A DNA stretch of 64,000 nt from an uncultured Eubacteriales bacterium (GCA_900547725.1 URHR01000001.1:22365-86364), one strand, 5' to 3'. Positions 35,985 to 45,157 are shown, numbered from the stretch's first letter. Translations and numbers: made by a program. Notes: generated from the letters alone by a model not told the origin.

Positions 35985-36803
35985 TTATTTTCTCCACCTT
36001 TTAATATATTGCAACGGCGTTACGCCGCGCATCCGCTTGAACATCGTGAAGAACTGCGAGCTGTTCCCCATCCCGATGCGCTCCGCAACCTCCTGCACGC
36101 TCAGGTCGGTGTTAATCAGCAGATAGGTGGCATGGTTGATCCGCATTTCGGAAATCAGCTGATGAATCGAGGTCCCCGTGTATGCGCGAAAGTCCTCGTA
36201 CAGCTTGGAGCGGCTGAGGAAAAAGGATTTTGCAATGTCCTCCGCCGTAATCGGCTCGCAATAGTGCTTTCCGATGTAATCGATGACCTCGGTCAGATAG
36301 TTCGGCGCGGGCGTGGTTCGGATCACCGCCTTCGGGTCGGTTGCGCGGATGGCGTTTCCGAGCATCAGACCGAACAGCAGCTTTCGGTCCTCGGGGGAGC
36401 GGTCGCGTTCCAGAAACATCCTGCAAAGCGTTTTCAGAAAAGGAAGGCAATCCTCCGAAAGCGGGAAAATCACCGATCTCTCCGTCCGATACGGCGCAAT
36501 ACAGTCAAACATCGCGGGCAGGGACTCCGTCAGCAGGGAGCCGAAGAAAAACGCAACGGTTTGCGTTTCCGCGTTGCGGTCATGCTCCGTGGTGTGCATA
36601 CAGTAGGGCGCGCGCAATGCAAGAAACGGTTGCGACAGCACGGTAACGGCGTTGTTGGTGTTGAGAACGGTTCGGGTATAGCTGAGCGTCAGCTCCGCTT
36701 CGTAGTGCGGGTGCATATGCAGCGCGGGCGGCACATATTGGACCGTGCCCAGCAGGGGATAGAAATCGAAGTCCTGTCCGTGGTCCTCAAAGAAAACTGC
36801 CAT
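35985..36803 (-). CDS. AraC-family transcriptional regulator
   Basis: A 272-residue protein starting at ATG on 36803 behind CGGAGGATGAG; in-frame starts upstream lack this. The N-terminus is a cupin-type sensor (ALHMHPHYEAELTLSY). The C-terminus has two helix-turn-helix units (AEDIAKSFFLSRSKLYEDFR and VQEVAERIGMGNSSQFFTMF). It has a promoter with TTGACA (36868-36863) and TACAAT (36845-36840), 17-base spacer, and converges with the AraC gene at 35132. The divergent neighbour is cassette G, with about 310 bases between, so control of that operon is plausible. Confidence 0.9.
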   Translation of the reverse strand: MAVFFEDHGQDFDFYPLLGTVQYVPPALHMHPHYEAELTLSYTRTVLNTNNAVTVLSQPFLALRAPYCMHTTEHDRNAETQTVAFFFGSLLTESLPAMFDCIAPYRTERSVIFPLSEDCLPFLKTLCRMFLERDRSPEDRKLLFGLMLGNAIRATDPKAVIRTTPAPNYLTEVIDYIGKHYCEPITAEDIAKSFFLSRSKLYEDFRAYTGTSIHQLISEMRINHATYLLINTDLSVQEVAERIGMGNSSQFFTMFKRMRGVTPLQYIKRWRK

Positions 36804-36839
36804 CTCATCCTCCGATTGGATAAAACCGTATTTTTCTAT

Positions 36840-36868
36840 ATTGTAACACATCGGCGCCGATTTGTCAA
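36840..36868 (-). promoter_or_regulatory. Promoter of the 35985-36803 AraC gene
   Basis: Perfect -35 TTGACA (36868-36863), 17-base spacer containing a GGCGCC palindrome, -10 TACAAT (36845-36840). Confidence 0.8.
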
Positions 36869-37036
36869 CCTGTTTTACGATATGCAAAAGGTTCTGGCGG
36901 ATCAAAATCAAAATTACAGTCAAAATAACATAAAAAAAGCGTAAAAACGGGCGGATTCAGACAAGCGAACAAAAGCAAACGCTTTCGTTTTCGGACAAAA
37001 CCGAATAAATCGCATGGTAAGACGGACAAATAGGAA

Positions 37037-37065
37037 TGTACAACCGACAGCGGATATGCTATAAT
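37037..37065 (+). promoter_or_regulatory. Promoter of cassette G
   Basis: -10 TATAAT (37060-37065) and a poor -35 TGTACA (37037-37042), spacer 17. Upstream CGGACAAA occurs at 36992 and 37023, 31 bases apart, about three helical turns; regulator binding there is speculative. Confidence 0.55.
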
Positions 37066-37115
37066 AAATGTACGGATGAACCCATCCGAAAAAACAGAAA
37101 AGAGAGGAAAGACCA

Positions 37116-39233
37116 ATGAAGAAATGTTTAGCGCTCCTGTTGTCTGTCTGCCTGATTCTCGGGCTTATGCCGTTGGCGGCAATTCCCGCTGTTGCGGAAA
37201 CCGGGAATACGGAAGACTCCACCGAAAGCGGCACAGTCGAAGGAAAAGAGGTTGCGTCTCTCGTTGAGCTGACAACTGCTCTGGGGAACGGCTTCAAAAA
37301 CCTGCGGCTGATGTCGGACATCGACCTCGGCGGAAAAACCGTTACCGAACCGATCGCGAATCTCGGCGACGGCGTAACGCTGGACGGAAACGGCAAGTCC
37401 ATTGTGAATTTTTCCATGAATGCCAAGGGTGAAAACGACATCCACACCATGAGTCTGTTCGGCACGGCGGCGGGAAAAGTCACCGTAAAGAACCTGACAA
37501 TCGGCGAACCCGACCACCCCATCGCTTACACCTACAAGGCGATCAAAGGCGGCGCGGGTGACGAGCATTACGCGGTCCTCTTTGCGGAAAGCACGGCAGG
37601 CTCCGATCTGACGGTTTCGGGCGTAACGGTTTACACCAACATGGCTCCCGTCAAGGATTGCCCCGACACCGCGATGGTTTCCGGCTTCGTTTCGGTTGTC
37701 GGCGGAACCGCAACCTTTGAAAACTGCAACCTTTACGGCTCCGTGAAAAACAAGGAAGGTAAGGTTTACGGCGATACCCGCGCTTCCGGCTACATTGCCG
37801 AAGTCTCTGCGGGCGCAACCGTTACGATGAAGGCCTGCACGAACAACGCGGAAATCCGCGGCGGCTTCTACACGGGCGGCTTCATCGGAAAGGTCAAAGA
37901 AGGAACGGTATCCCTGACGGGATGCGCGAACAAAGGCAATGTGTTCGGTGAGGCACAGGTCGGCGGCATGGTCGGCGTTACGGAGCCTGCGGCAGACAAA
38001 ACCCTGAACCTGACTTTTGATAAGTGTCAGAACCTCGGAGTAATCACGGCCAACGATGCGGATTGCGGCGGTTTCCTCGGAAAAGCGGACCTGCAAAAAG
38101 GCAATCTGACCGGCTCTATAACCTTTACTTCCTGCGTCAATCGCGGTGAAGTGAAAGCCAACACCAGACTGGGCGGATTTGTCGGAAAATACGGAAAGAA
38201 CGGAAGCGAGAGTTCCGCTAACGGGGCAGCGCTCAATGTTCCCCTGCATTTTGAAAAGTGCCTGAACGCAGCAAATGTAACCTCCAAAGGCTGGCACACC
38301 GGCGGATTCTTGGGCTATGCTTATATCTCCGAGGGCATGGAGTTCCGTTCCTGCGTAAACCTCGGAACGGTCAGCGGCGTTGGAAATGTCGGCGGCTTTT
38401 TCGGTTATCTCTTTGCGCATCTCGGCGGCAACAAAACCGCCAAAACCGCAGTGCTCATTGACTGCAGTGTAAATGCGGGAACGGTTACGGGTACCGAAAG
38501 TAATATCTGCGGCTTCGGAGGTCACTTCACTTCGTGGAGCGAAATGATGATAAAAATGACCGACTCCTTCAACCTTGCGGATGTAAAAGCGGGAGAAGGA
38601 AAGTACACCGGACCGATCCTGATTTCCAACAAGGATCTGGTTAACAAGACAGCATGGATTGCCGGATGCGGCACCTTCGGAGCAACAAATCTCGTTACGG
38701 AAAACGGCAAATATCAGCCCATCGCAGGCACCAAGGTCTGCACAACTGCTCAAGAGGCACTGGATTATCTGAACGAAAAGACCAACAACCAGTCCACGCT
38801 GGGCGGACAGTTCCTGATTGTAGGCGAAAAACTCTCCTTTACCGAGGCTCCCGCACTTCTCGGCGTGCAGAAGTCCGGAACCGCAGACGGAAAATTCTCG
38901 GCTCGTTTCTCGGCAATTCTCAAGAATTATGATCTGGAAGCCTACCAAGAAGTCGGCTTTGCCGTAACGCTTGGCGACAAAACGGTTGAAAAGTCCGGCA
39001 CCAAGGTCTACAGCAACCTCTCGGAGGGCACGGGAGCGCATCTTGCGTCCGAGTTCGGCGGCTCCTACTTCTTTACGCTCAACCTGACGGATATTCCCGC
39101 TACCGGTACGCAAACCGTTACCGTTCGGGTGTTCGCGGTCAACAGCAACGGCGTGAAGGTATATGAAAGCATCACCTACACCGCAACCTTTGCAAACGGA
39201 GAATGCGCAATTGCAGTTTCCGCAAATGCATGA
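37116..39233 (+). CDS. Secreted beta-helix (GLUG-like) protein of cassette G
   Basis: A 705-residue protein with a Sec signal peptide (MKKCLALLLSVCLILGLM; likely cleavage after PAVAET). Residues about 55-520 are beta-helix repeats with GLUG-like turns (TGGFIGKV, VGGMVGV, GGFLGKA, LGGFVGKYG, GGFFGYLF) and Cys-rich rungs (FENCNLYG, FEKCLNAAN). Residues about 590-705 form a beta-domain (GVQKSGTADGKFSARFSAIL). Cys pairs may form stacked disulfides outside the cell. The same gene order (beta-helix protein, QDILT peptide) is seen in cassette E. Ligand binding is inferred. Confidence 0.85.
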   Translation: MKKCLALLLSVCLILGLMPLAAIPAVAETGNTEDSTESGTVEGKEVASLVELTTALGNGFKNLRLMSDIDLGGKTVTEPIANLGDGVTLDGNGKSIVNFSMNAKGENDIHTMSLFGTAAGKVTVKNLTIGEPDHPIAYTYKAIKGGAGDEHYAVLFAESTAGSDLTVSGVTVYTNMAPVKDCPDTAMVSGFVSVVGGTATFENCNLYGSVKNKEGKVYGDTRASGYIAEVSAGATVTMKACTNNAEIRGGFYTGGFIGKVKEGTVSLTGCANKGNVFGEAQVGGMVGVTEPAADKTLNLTFDKCQNLGVITANDADCGGFLGKADLQKGNLTGSITFTSCVNRGEVKANTRLGGFVGKYGKNGSESSANGAALNVPLHFEKCLNAANVTSKGWHTGGFLGYAYISEGMEFRSCVNLGTVSGVGNVGGFFGYLFAHLGGNKTAKTAVLIDCSVNAGTVTGTESNICGFGGHFTSWSEMMIKMTDSFNLADVKAGEGKYTGPILISNKDLVNKTAWIAGCGTFGATNLVTENGKYQPIAGTKVCTTAQEALDYLNEKTNNQSTLGGQFLIVGEKLSFTEAPALLGVQKSGTADGKFSARFSAILKNYDLEAYQEVGFAVTLGDKTVEKSGTKVYSNLSEGTGAHLASEFGGSYFFTLNLTDIPATGTQTVTVRVFAVNSNGVKVYESITYTATFANGECAIAVSANA

Positions 39234-39250
39234 CACAGAGGAGGATTACG

Positions 39251-39403
39251 ATGATGAAAACAAAAGCGTATTTTGCACCCGCTATGTCGGTTGTTGCGTT
39301 TGATTTTGAAGCACAGGATATTCTGACTCTGAGCCAAGGCTCTATGAAACAAGAACTGACGATGTCTTTCGATGAGCTGTTGAACAGCGGCAGCAACAAC
39401 TGA
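39251..39403 (+). CDS. Small QDILT-motif peptide (50 aa)
   Basis: Starts at ATG on 39251 (or 39254) about six bases after GAGGAGG. The product has MMKTKAYFAPAMSVVAFDFE, then AQDILTLSQGS, and ends in an acidic/Ser tail. It shows the same plan as the peptides at 1036-1164 and 29168-29287: basic start, aromatic residue and Pro, hydrophobic patch, QDILT, Ser. It sits between the beta-helix gene (gap 17) and the SBP gene (gap 35). No function is recognised. Confidence 0.8.
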   Translation: MMKTKAYFAPAMSVVAFDFEAQDILTLSQGSMKQELTMSFDELLNSGSNN

Positions 39404-39438
39404 CAATCGTCACTGATCCGGGAAAGGGGAAAACCGAT

Positions 39439-40983
39439 ATGAAACTGATTTGCAAATGGCTGTCACTCTGCCTGTTTGCGGCAATGCTGCTGACAACGTT
39501 TGCGTCCTGCGCCAAGCCGAAGCCCGAAAATCCGGGCTCCGGCACCGCAACAAACGGAACGCAAAGCGAACAGACGCGCGAGGAAGTGACCACCAAAGTC
39601 TCCGCTCTCGAACAGAGCGGCTTGGAAAAGAAAAACTTCGGCGGCAGAAAAATGAAGATCTGGCACGGCTCCGGCACAGTCTGGTCGCCTTATCCGATGG
39701 AAGTTACCCTTGACGAGGCGCTGACCGACATCATTTATGACGGCGCCTACAAGCGGAACACGGGGTTGGAACGCGACCTGAACATCGCGCTTCAGTTCGT
39801 GGACTCGGGAACCGACCCGAACACGGTAGGCGACAACACCAACACCGACAAAAAAGCGCTTGATATGCTTTGGAAAAGCGGCGACTCCGCCTCGTATGAC
39901 ATGATTCTTGCGGGCGGCTTTGCAAGCGCTACGCTGGCTACGGAAGGCTTCTTCCTTGACCTGGACAACTGCAAGGATGTCAAGCCCGACGCGGACTACT
40001 ACGAATCGCGCGTGAACCGTCAGGTCCGCCTGATGGATCACCAGTACTTCGCAAGCGGTTTCTACTCCGTAACGGGAACAAGCGGCATTGAGGTCATTTA
40101 TGTCAACACCGACATCATCAACAGCGTGAACACCGATCCCGACAATCCCGTTTCCACGGAAATCCTTTACGAAAAGGCGCTGAACAAGACCTGGACCGTT
40201 GATTATATGCTGGAGCTGGGAAGCCGCTATGCTCTCCCCTCCTCCAACACCGGGCACTATGAAAGCGACCAGTACGGCACCATCTTCTCCTATCACAGTA
40301 TGCACAGCGTCTACCACGGCCTCGGCGGAACGGACATCGTCTGGAACGACGCAAGCAACCGCTACAATGTTGTGCTCTCCAACCAGTCGAACCAGAAGAT
40401 CTTTGAGTACATCAGAGAGAATATCACCAAAAAGAACGGCGGTGAAGTTCTGCTCTCCAAGCGGTCTCCCGGCGCGGGCGTTGAAGAATTCCTTGCAAAA
40501 TCGGCTCCGTTCTTCTGGGGCGGTCTGAACAACATCAAGGAAGTCATCGCCGACGGAATGCACTGGACCATGCTCCCTCCCCCGCTCTTCAAGGAAGGGA
40601 ACGACTACAACTCCTTCACCTCCGCATGGTGTCTGAACTTTGCGGGAATCCCCTCCAATGTCACGGACTCCGAGACTTCTTCCTATCTCTATGAGATGTT
40701 CATGTGCTACTCCTACGATTACCTCTATCCCGCTTACTACGAAACCTGCTTCCAGCTGACCTATCAGCCCGACTCGACCTCGGTTCGGATTTTCAATCTG
40801 ATCGCGCGTTCCAGATATGTGTCTATGGTAAACCTTTACTCTCTGAACAACTCCGGCGTGGAGATCAAAGACATTTGCAGAGACACAAACCTTGAGCTTG
40901 GTTCCTCGCTGAAGCGTGCAAGCGAAGTGATTGCGGCAAATCTCACCAAGCTGGTTGAGAACTTCTCCAAGAAAGAGCAGTGA
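39439..40983 (+). CDS. Extracellular solute-binding lipoprotein of cassette G
   Basis: A 514-residue lipoprotein: MKLICKWLSLCLFAAMLL, then lipobox FASC and a Pro/Asn/Gly-rich linker. The mature domain starts FGGRKMKIWHGSG and shows family 1 SBP features (YDMILAGGFASATLATEGF, DNPVSTEILYEKALNKTWTV). It belongs to the same paralogous set as the SBPs of A, E and H. Its stop overlaps the start of the MBL lipoprotein by four bases (GTGA), which couples the two proteins stoichiometrically. No permease gene is present. Confidence 0.87.
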   Translation: MKLICKWLSLCLFAAMLLTTFASCAKPKPENPGSGTATNGTQSEQTREEVTTKVSALEQSGLEKKNFGGRKMKIWHGSGTVWSPYPMEVTLDEALTDIIYDGAYKRNTGLERDLNIALQFVDSGTDPNTVGDNTNTDKKALDMLWKSGDSASYDMILAGGFASATLATEGFFLDLDNCKDVKPDADYYESRVNRQVRLMDHQYFASGFYSVTGTSGIEVIYVNTDIINSVNTDPDNPVSTEILYEKALNKTWTVDYMLELGSRYALPSSNTGHYESDQYGTIFSYHSMHSVYHGLGGTDIVWNDASNRYNVVLSNQSNQKIFEYIRENITKKNGGEVLLSKRSPGAGVEEFLAKSAPFFWGGLNNIKEVIADGMHWTMLPPPLFKEGNDYNSFTSAWCLNFAGIPSNVTDSETSSYLYEMFMCYSYDYLYPAYYETCFQLTYQPDSTSVRIFNLIARSRYVSMVNLYSLNNSGVEIKDICRDTNLELGSSLKRASEVIAANLTKLVENFSKKEQ

Positions 40984-42932
40984 GGAAAAGAAACGGATTC
41001 GGTGCATGCGTGGCAGTGCTGTTGCTCCTTTGTCTGGCGGCAACAGCGCTCTGCGCGTGCAAAATCGGTTCCGGAGGCACCGAGACCGAAGAAAAAACAA
41101 CTGCCTCCGATCGGAGCGAAACGGAAACAACTATGACGGAACCAGATACCTCATTTCGGATCTTCGGGAATCAGAAGCTGACCCCGATCGTCCTCTCCGA
41201 CATTCCGGACCGGAATGCCGACGATATCAAAAAAGAACTGAACATTGGCTTGCGGCGCGCGTTCGGGGTGTTCCCGATCTATGAAACGGCGGCGCAGACC
41301 GCCGTGAACGCCGACAGAACGGAAATTCTTGTCGGGACCACAAACCGCCCCGAAAGCACGGGCGCCGTCCCCGAGGCGGGGCAAAACGACGCTTGGTACT
41401 ATGTTGGCGTGCGCGGAAACAAGCTGGTCATCAACGCCTCCAACGGCTATTACCTTGACCGCGCGATCGAATACTTCGTCTCCTGCCTGCCGACCGAGCA
41501 GACAGACCGCTTCTCCCTTCCCGCCGACTTCGGGAAGCAGGAGATTTTCCGCGACTATTTCGCAAGCCGCTGGAAGCTGACCGATCTTCCCGCCTACACG
41601 GGCGCGCGGATCACGCTCTCGCCCGATACCTACACCACGGGCGCGCTGATGACGGAACTTGCAAACAAGCAGAAAGCCGACGCGCGGGTCCAGTTGGTAC
41701 TTGCAACCAACAACGCCGAATACCTGCGCTATGTCGACCGACTTGTGCAGTACGGATTCCTGAAAGAAAGCAGCTCCGAGGCGGAAAACAACCTTTACAC
41801 AACGCTGACGCGCGGAAAAGAACGGGTTTACATCTATTTCACCGCCGCAATGTCCCGTGTTACGGTTGTCTATGAGAAAAACGGCGCTTCGGTTTCCGAG
41901 GTGTCCTACACGACAGCCAACGCAGGACAGAGCGCCGAACTTTACCAGTACGGTCTGAATATGCGCCCCTACAGCGACCCGACTTCGGGCGCGGAAGGCT
42001 ATGAAATCAACTGCGGAATGCTGTATGTCATCCGCACCGCCGATAACCGCCTGATCGTAATCGACGGCGGCGACCGCGTGCAGATGATGACCGAAGCCGC
42101 AGACGGGACCTTCCCCCACGCCGCGCTCAACCGCTTCCTGCACAGGATCACCGGGACAAAAGAAACCGAAAAAATTACGGTTTCCTGTTGGTTCCTCACG
42201 CACGGACACAGCGACCACCTCGGTTTTGCTTATTTCCTGCAACAGTATGCGGATCAGTATGACCTGAAATCGGTTTGCGCCAATCTCGCCACGGGGTTGA
42301 TGACATCCGATTTTGCCGAGACGAAAATCCTTTCCGATTTCGGCACATGGCTGAAGCGCACCTATCCCGCTTGCCGCGAGGTGCGGCTCCATACGGGGCA
42401 GAAGCTGCGTTTTGCCGATGTGGAAATGCAGGTGCTCTACACGCACGAGGACGCGCTGTCCCCTGCGGGCGCCACGCAGATCAAGGACTTCAACGACAGC
42501 ACAACGGTTGTTAAAATCACGCTCGGCGGAACCGACCTGCTGGTGCTTGGCGATGTCTATCACATCGGGGAGGATTACCTGACCGCAGCGTACACCGAGG
42601 CAACCCTGCATTGCGACATGATGCAGGTTTCGCATCACGGCTTCAACGACCTGCAACGCCTCTCCCCGCTTGTGCGGGCAAAGGTTGCGCTGATTCCGCA
42701 GGCTTACGGCTGGTTCGTTTATGCGAGCGGAAGCAGCGACGGGACCGACTATTGGACCTATTGGTCGGCGCGGATGAAAAAGGTCATTGACGATCTGAAG
42801 GCGTATTCCGACCCCAACATGATATTCTTCTCGGGGAACGAATCCATGACCGTCGGGCTTTCCTGCCGACAGGGCGAAGTCACGGTCATTCTGGAGCCTG
42901 CGCGGCGGTATCGGCTGAGCGACCTCGGCTGA
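40980..42932 (+). CDS. Exported lipoprotein: LVGxTNRPES domain plus metallo-beta-lactamase fold
   Basis: A 650-residue protein starting at GTG on 40980, overlapping the SBP stop. The lipobox LCAC follows MRKRNGFGACVAVLLLL. Residues about 60-185 are the accessory domain with EILVGTTNRPES (near 118). Residues about 330-650 are an MBL-fold hydrolase: WFLTHGHSDHLG (HxHxDH, near 405), VLGDVYH (Asp) and MQVSHHGFN (His near 547), as in ComEC-like MBL proteins. The metal-ligand set appears complete. MBL proteins hydrolyse many ester types, including phosphodiesters, and the substrate here is unknown. It is the last gene of cassette G and is followed by R3. Confidence 0.86.
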   Translation: MRKRNGFGACVAVLLLLCLAATALCACKIGSGGTETEEKTTASDRSETETTMTEPDTSFRIFGNQKLTPIVLSDIPDRNADDIKKELNIGLRRAFGVFPIYETAAQTAVNADRTEILVGTTNRPESTGAVPEAGQNDAWYYVGVRGNKLVINASNGYYLDRAIEYFVSCLPTEQTDRFSLPADFGKQEIFRDYFASRWKLTDLPAYTGARITLSPDTYTTGALMTELANKQKADARVQLVLATNNAEYLRYVDRLVQYGFLKESSSEAENNLYTTLTRGKERVYIYFTAAMSRVTVVYEKNGASVSEVSYTTANAGQSAELYQYGLNMRPYSDPTSGAEGYEINCGMLYVIRTADNRLIVIDGGDRVQMMTEAADGTFPHAALNRFLHRITGTKETEKITVSCWFLTHGHSDHLGFAYFLQQYADQYDLKSVCANLATGLMTSDFAETKILSDFGTWLKRTYPACREVRLHTGQKLRFADVEMQVLYTHEDALSPAGATQIKDFNDSTTVVKITLGGTDLLVLGDVYHIGEDYLTAAYTEATLHCDMMQVSHHGFNDLQRLSPLVRAKVALIPQAYGWFVYASGSSDGTDYWTYWSARMKKVIDDLKAYSDPNMIFFSGNESMTVGLSCRQGEVTVILEPARRYRLSDLG

Positions 42933-42999
42933 TGTGCCGCTGAGCCAAAAAGCCCCTGCGGGGTGTGCTCTGCGCAAGTCCGGAACCGAACAACAAAAT

Positions 43000-43090
43000 A
43001 AAGAGCCTCCTATGGTAATTGTAGATATATATCTATTCTACCATAGGAGGCTCTTTTTTTCAATTGTCCGTTTTTAACGGACTTGTGCAT
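43000..43090. repeat. Dispersed intergenic hairpin repeat, copy R3
   Basis: The stem AAAGAGCCTCCTATGGTA (43000-43017) pairs with TACCATAGGAGGCTCTTT (43039-43056), then a T-run and the tail GTCCGTTTTTAACGGACTTG, which itself folds (GTCCGTT, AACGGAC). It lies between convergent MBL and GDPD genes, so it could terminate both. It is the most symmetric of the three copies. Confidence 0.72.
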
Positions 43091-43109
43091 GGATCAGAGG
43101 GGAATCTTT

Positions 43110-43946
43110 TCAGCTGCGGCGGAGCAGACCTTCCTTTTCCAGGTATTCGCGCAGCATCAGCGGCCAGTCGGTCTGAATCAGGTCAAAGCCGCGTCCGGCA
43201 AGCCAGCCCCAGCCGTCGGCGGGATCTCCGGTCAGGGAGCGGTCGTCGGAATGCCCGGCGCAAAGCTGCTCACGGTAGTTGTAAATAATGGAATTGACCC
43301 AGACCAGCTTGCCGTCGCGGTGCATCCGGTCAAGAAACGGCTCCGATGCGACCTCTGCCGACTCCTCGCGGAACAGAACCTCTGCGCCGATATAGTTGAT
43401 CCGCCGGTGCATCAGCCGCTCATGCTCCGGGTGCGTATCCCGGACAACCGGCATGAACGGCAGATCCGGCGCGACCTCCTCCAGCACGGTCAGCACCCTT
43501 TCGGAGAGCGAGGACTTCACCACCACGCGGTCGGTCATTCCGTGCCGGCGGATGGCTTGATAAATTTCCTTCGGGTGTCCCCAGAACTTATCCACATTGA
43601 TCAGACACCGGCTGCCGAACTGCTCCAGCACCGCGTCCAGCGTTGCAACGCCGAACTGCGTCGGAGCCCGGTCGAAGTTGACATACCGCAAGCGGCTGAT
43701 CTCCTCTGCGGTCATGTACGGCAGGCGTTCGGCGCACCACAGGTGAACCGGCTCCATACCGGGATGAAAGATGAAGAGCTTTCCGTCCGCACTCATTTCC
43801 ACATCGATCTCAATCATGTCGGCTCCCTGCCGCAGTGCGATCTCATACGCCGCCAGCGTGTTGCACGGGATATTTCCGCCCGATACACCGCGGTGTGCCA
43901 CAATCAGGCGGCGTTCTGCTGCCGCTTCCGATAAGCTGTTCTGCAT
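43110..43946 (-). CDS. GDPD-fold (glycerophosphodiester phosphodiesterase-like) protein, divergent active site
   Basis: A 278-residue protein starting at ATG on 43946 behind AAGGAAGGAC; the frame upstream to 44036 is not needed. It shows the GDPD pattern: AHRGVSGGNIPCNTLAAYEI (residues about 14-33) and MIEIDVEMSADGKLFIFHPG, then LINVDKFWGHPKEIY, and a C-terminal FDLIQTDWPLMLREYL. The usual PENT is IPCNT (Glu to Cys) and the usual HD is FHPG, while HR and EID remain. It is therefore a divergent subgroup whose activity is uncertain. No signal peptide is seen. It is the last gene of the GNAT transcript in cassette H. Confidence 0.83.
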   Translation of the reverse strand: MQNSLSEAAAERRLIVAHRGVSGGNIPCNTLAAYEIALRQGADMIEIDVEMSADGKLFIFHPGMEPVHLWCAERLPYMTAEEISRLRYVNFDRAPTQFGVATLDAVLEQFGSRCLINVDKFWGHPKEIYQAIRRHGMTDRVVVKSSLSERVLTVLEEVAPDLPFMPVVRDTHPEHERLMHRRINYIGAEVLFREESAEVASEPFLDRMHRDGKLVWVNSIIYNYREQLCAGHSDDRSLTGDPADGWGWLAGRGFDLIQTDWPLMLREYLEKEGLLRRS

Positions 43947-43990
43947 GGTTTGTCCTTCTTTCCTGTTTGAGTGATTGATTCCCGGAGCTC

Positions 43991-45157
43991 TCAGATCCGG
44001 TCGCACGGGCGGTTGTGGAACGGCAGCGGGAACCACGCCGAAGCCGGCTGGGACAGCGGCTTTCCGGGAATTCCGCAGGGAGACGGCAGTCCGAGCAGCA
44101 GGCGGGTCGCCTCCTCCCCGGTCAGAACCGTTCCGGCGATCCCCTCCGTCCGTGTCACCTGCACCGTCCCGTCCACCGTTACGGTCAGCGTCCCGTATCC
44201 GTCAACGGCAAAGCGGACGATGCCGGGAAGCAGCGGAAAATGCTCCGCCCGTGCGCGCAGACCTGCCTCGATCAGTCCCCGATAGTCAAAAATACGGTAG
44301 CGCTCCCGCCCGGACAGCTTTGCGGCAGTCGCAATCGGCAGCAAAAGCGCCAGCTTTCCGGTCTCCGCCGGCGCAATGCCGTAGAGCAGCAGGGAGGATC
44401 TGCCCACCTCATTGAAGAATGCGTGCAGCGCGTGCGGCAGGAATGCGGGATCTTCCAGCTCCAGCTCACTGACGGCGTCCAGCCCGGAATCCGCGCACAG
44501 ATACCCTACCGTTTTTCCTGCCCGCAGGATCCGGTACGGTCTGCGCTTTCCGGAGCGCAGAGTCGGAAGGAAATCCGCCTCCGTCCGCGCGGCATGAACC
44601 GGCGTCCGGTCATACAGCGACAGAAACAACCGGATTTCCTCCGGGGCAGCGTCACCGGACAGCTCCGCGACCGCGAAATCAAGCGCCGGGAAGGGCAGGC
44701 AGTCATCCCGGCTGAAGGTCAGCTCCATGCCGTAGCCACCGGTCGAATAGCCGAAATGCGCATACCGGGAGCGTTTGCCCCCCAGTTCCCCGACTGTAAC
44801 GCCCCGATCTTCCATTTCGGCGTTCAGACGGGTCATCAGCTCGCGCATGATGCCGCGACTCCGGTATTCCTGTAACACGCCGACCGTGCCGACGCCGCCG
44901 ACCTGTACCGTCTGCCCGAACATCCGGACCGGATGGACACGCAATGCGGCAAGCCCGACCAGACGGTCTCCGTCAAACGCCAGCAGATGCGGCGGCATGA
45001 CATCGGCGCTCCCGTAAAGCTTCGGCTGAAGCGTGCGAAAATAGGAGCGGTCGTAAACCTCCGTACCGTCTTCATTGACGCGGAGCGAAAAAATGCGGTT
45101 TGCGGTATCCAGGATCCGGTCGAAATCCGCCGCAGTTGACCAGCGATAAGTGATCAT
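43991..45157 (-). CDS. GNAT acetyltransferase, Eis-like with SCP2-type C-terminal domain
   Basis: A 388-residue protein. Residues about 1-150 are an acetyl-CoA-binding GNAT domain: GGVGTVGVLQEYRSRGIMRE with the V-x-x-x-x-R-x-x-G-I motif. Residues about 150-285 are a second GNAT-like domain (YDRTPVHAARTEADFL), and the C-terminal region (about 290-388) resembles the sterol-carrier-like domain of the Eis family (YRIFDYRGLIEAGLRARAEH, VDGTVQVTRTEG). Eis relatives N-acetylate amines, including aminoglycosides. It has its own promoter (TTTACA, TATAAT) and precedes the GDPD gene by 44 bases. The acceptor is not predictable. Confidence 0.86.
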   Translation of the reverse strand: MITYRWSTAADFDRILDTANRIFSLRVNEDGTEVYDRSYFRTLQPKLYGSADVMPPHLLAFDGDRLVGLAALRVHPVRMFGQTVQVGGVGTVGVLQEYRSRGIMRELMTRLNAEMEDRGVTVGELGGKRSRYAHFGYSTGGYGMELTFSRDDCLPFPALDFAVAELSGDAAPEEIRLFLSLYDRTPVHAARTEADFLPTLRSGKRRPYRILRAGKTVGYLCADSGLDAVSELELEDPAFLPHALHAFFNEVGRSSLLLYGIAPAETGKLALLLPIATAAKLSGRERYRIFDYRGLIEAGLRARAEHFPLLPGIVRFAVDGYGTLTVTVDGTVQVTRTEGIAGTVLTGEEATRLLLGLPSPCGIPGKPLSQPASAWFPLPFHNRPCDRI

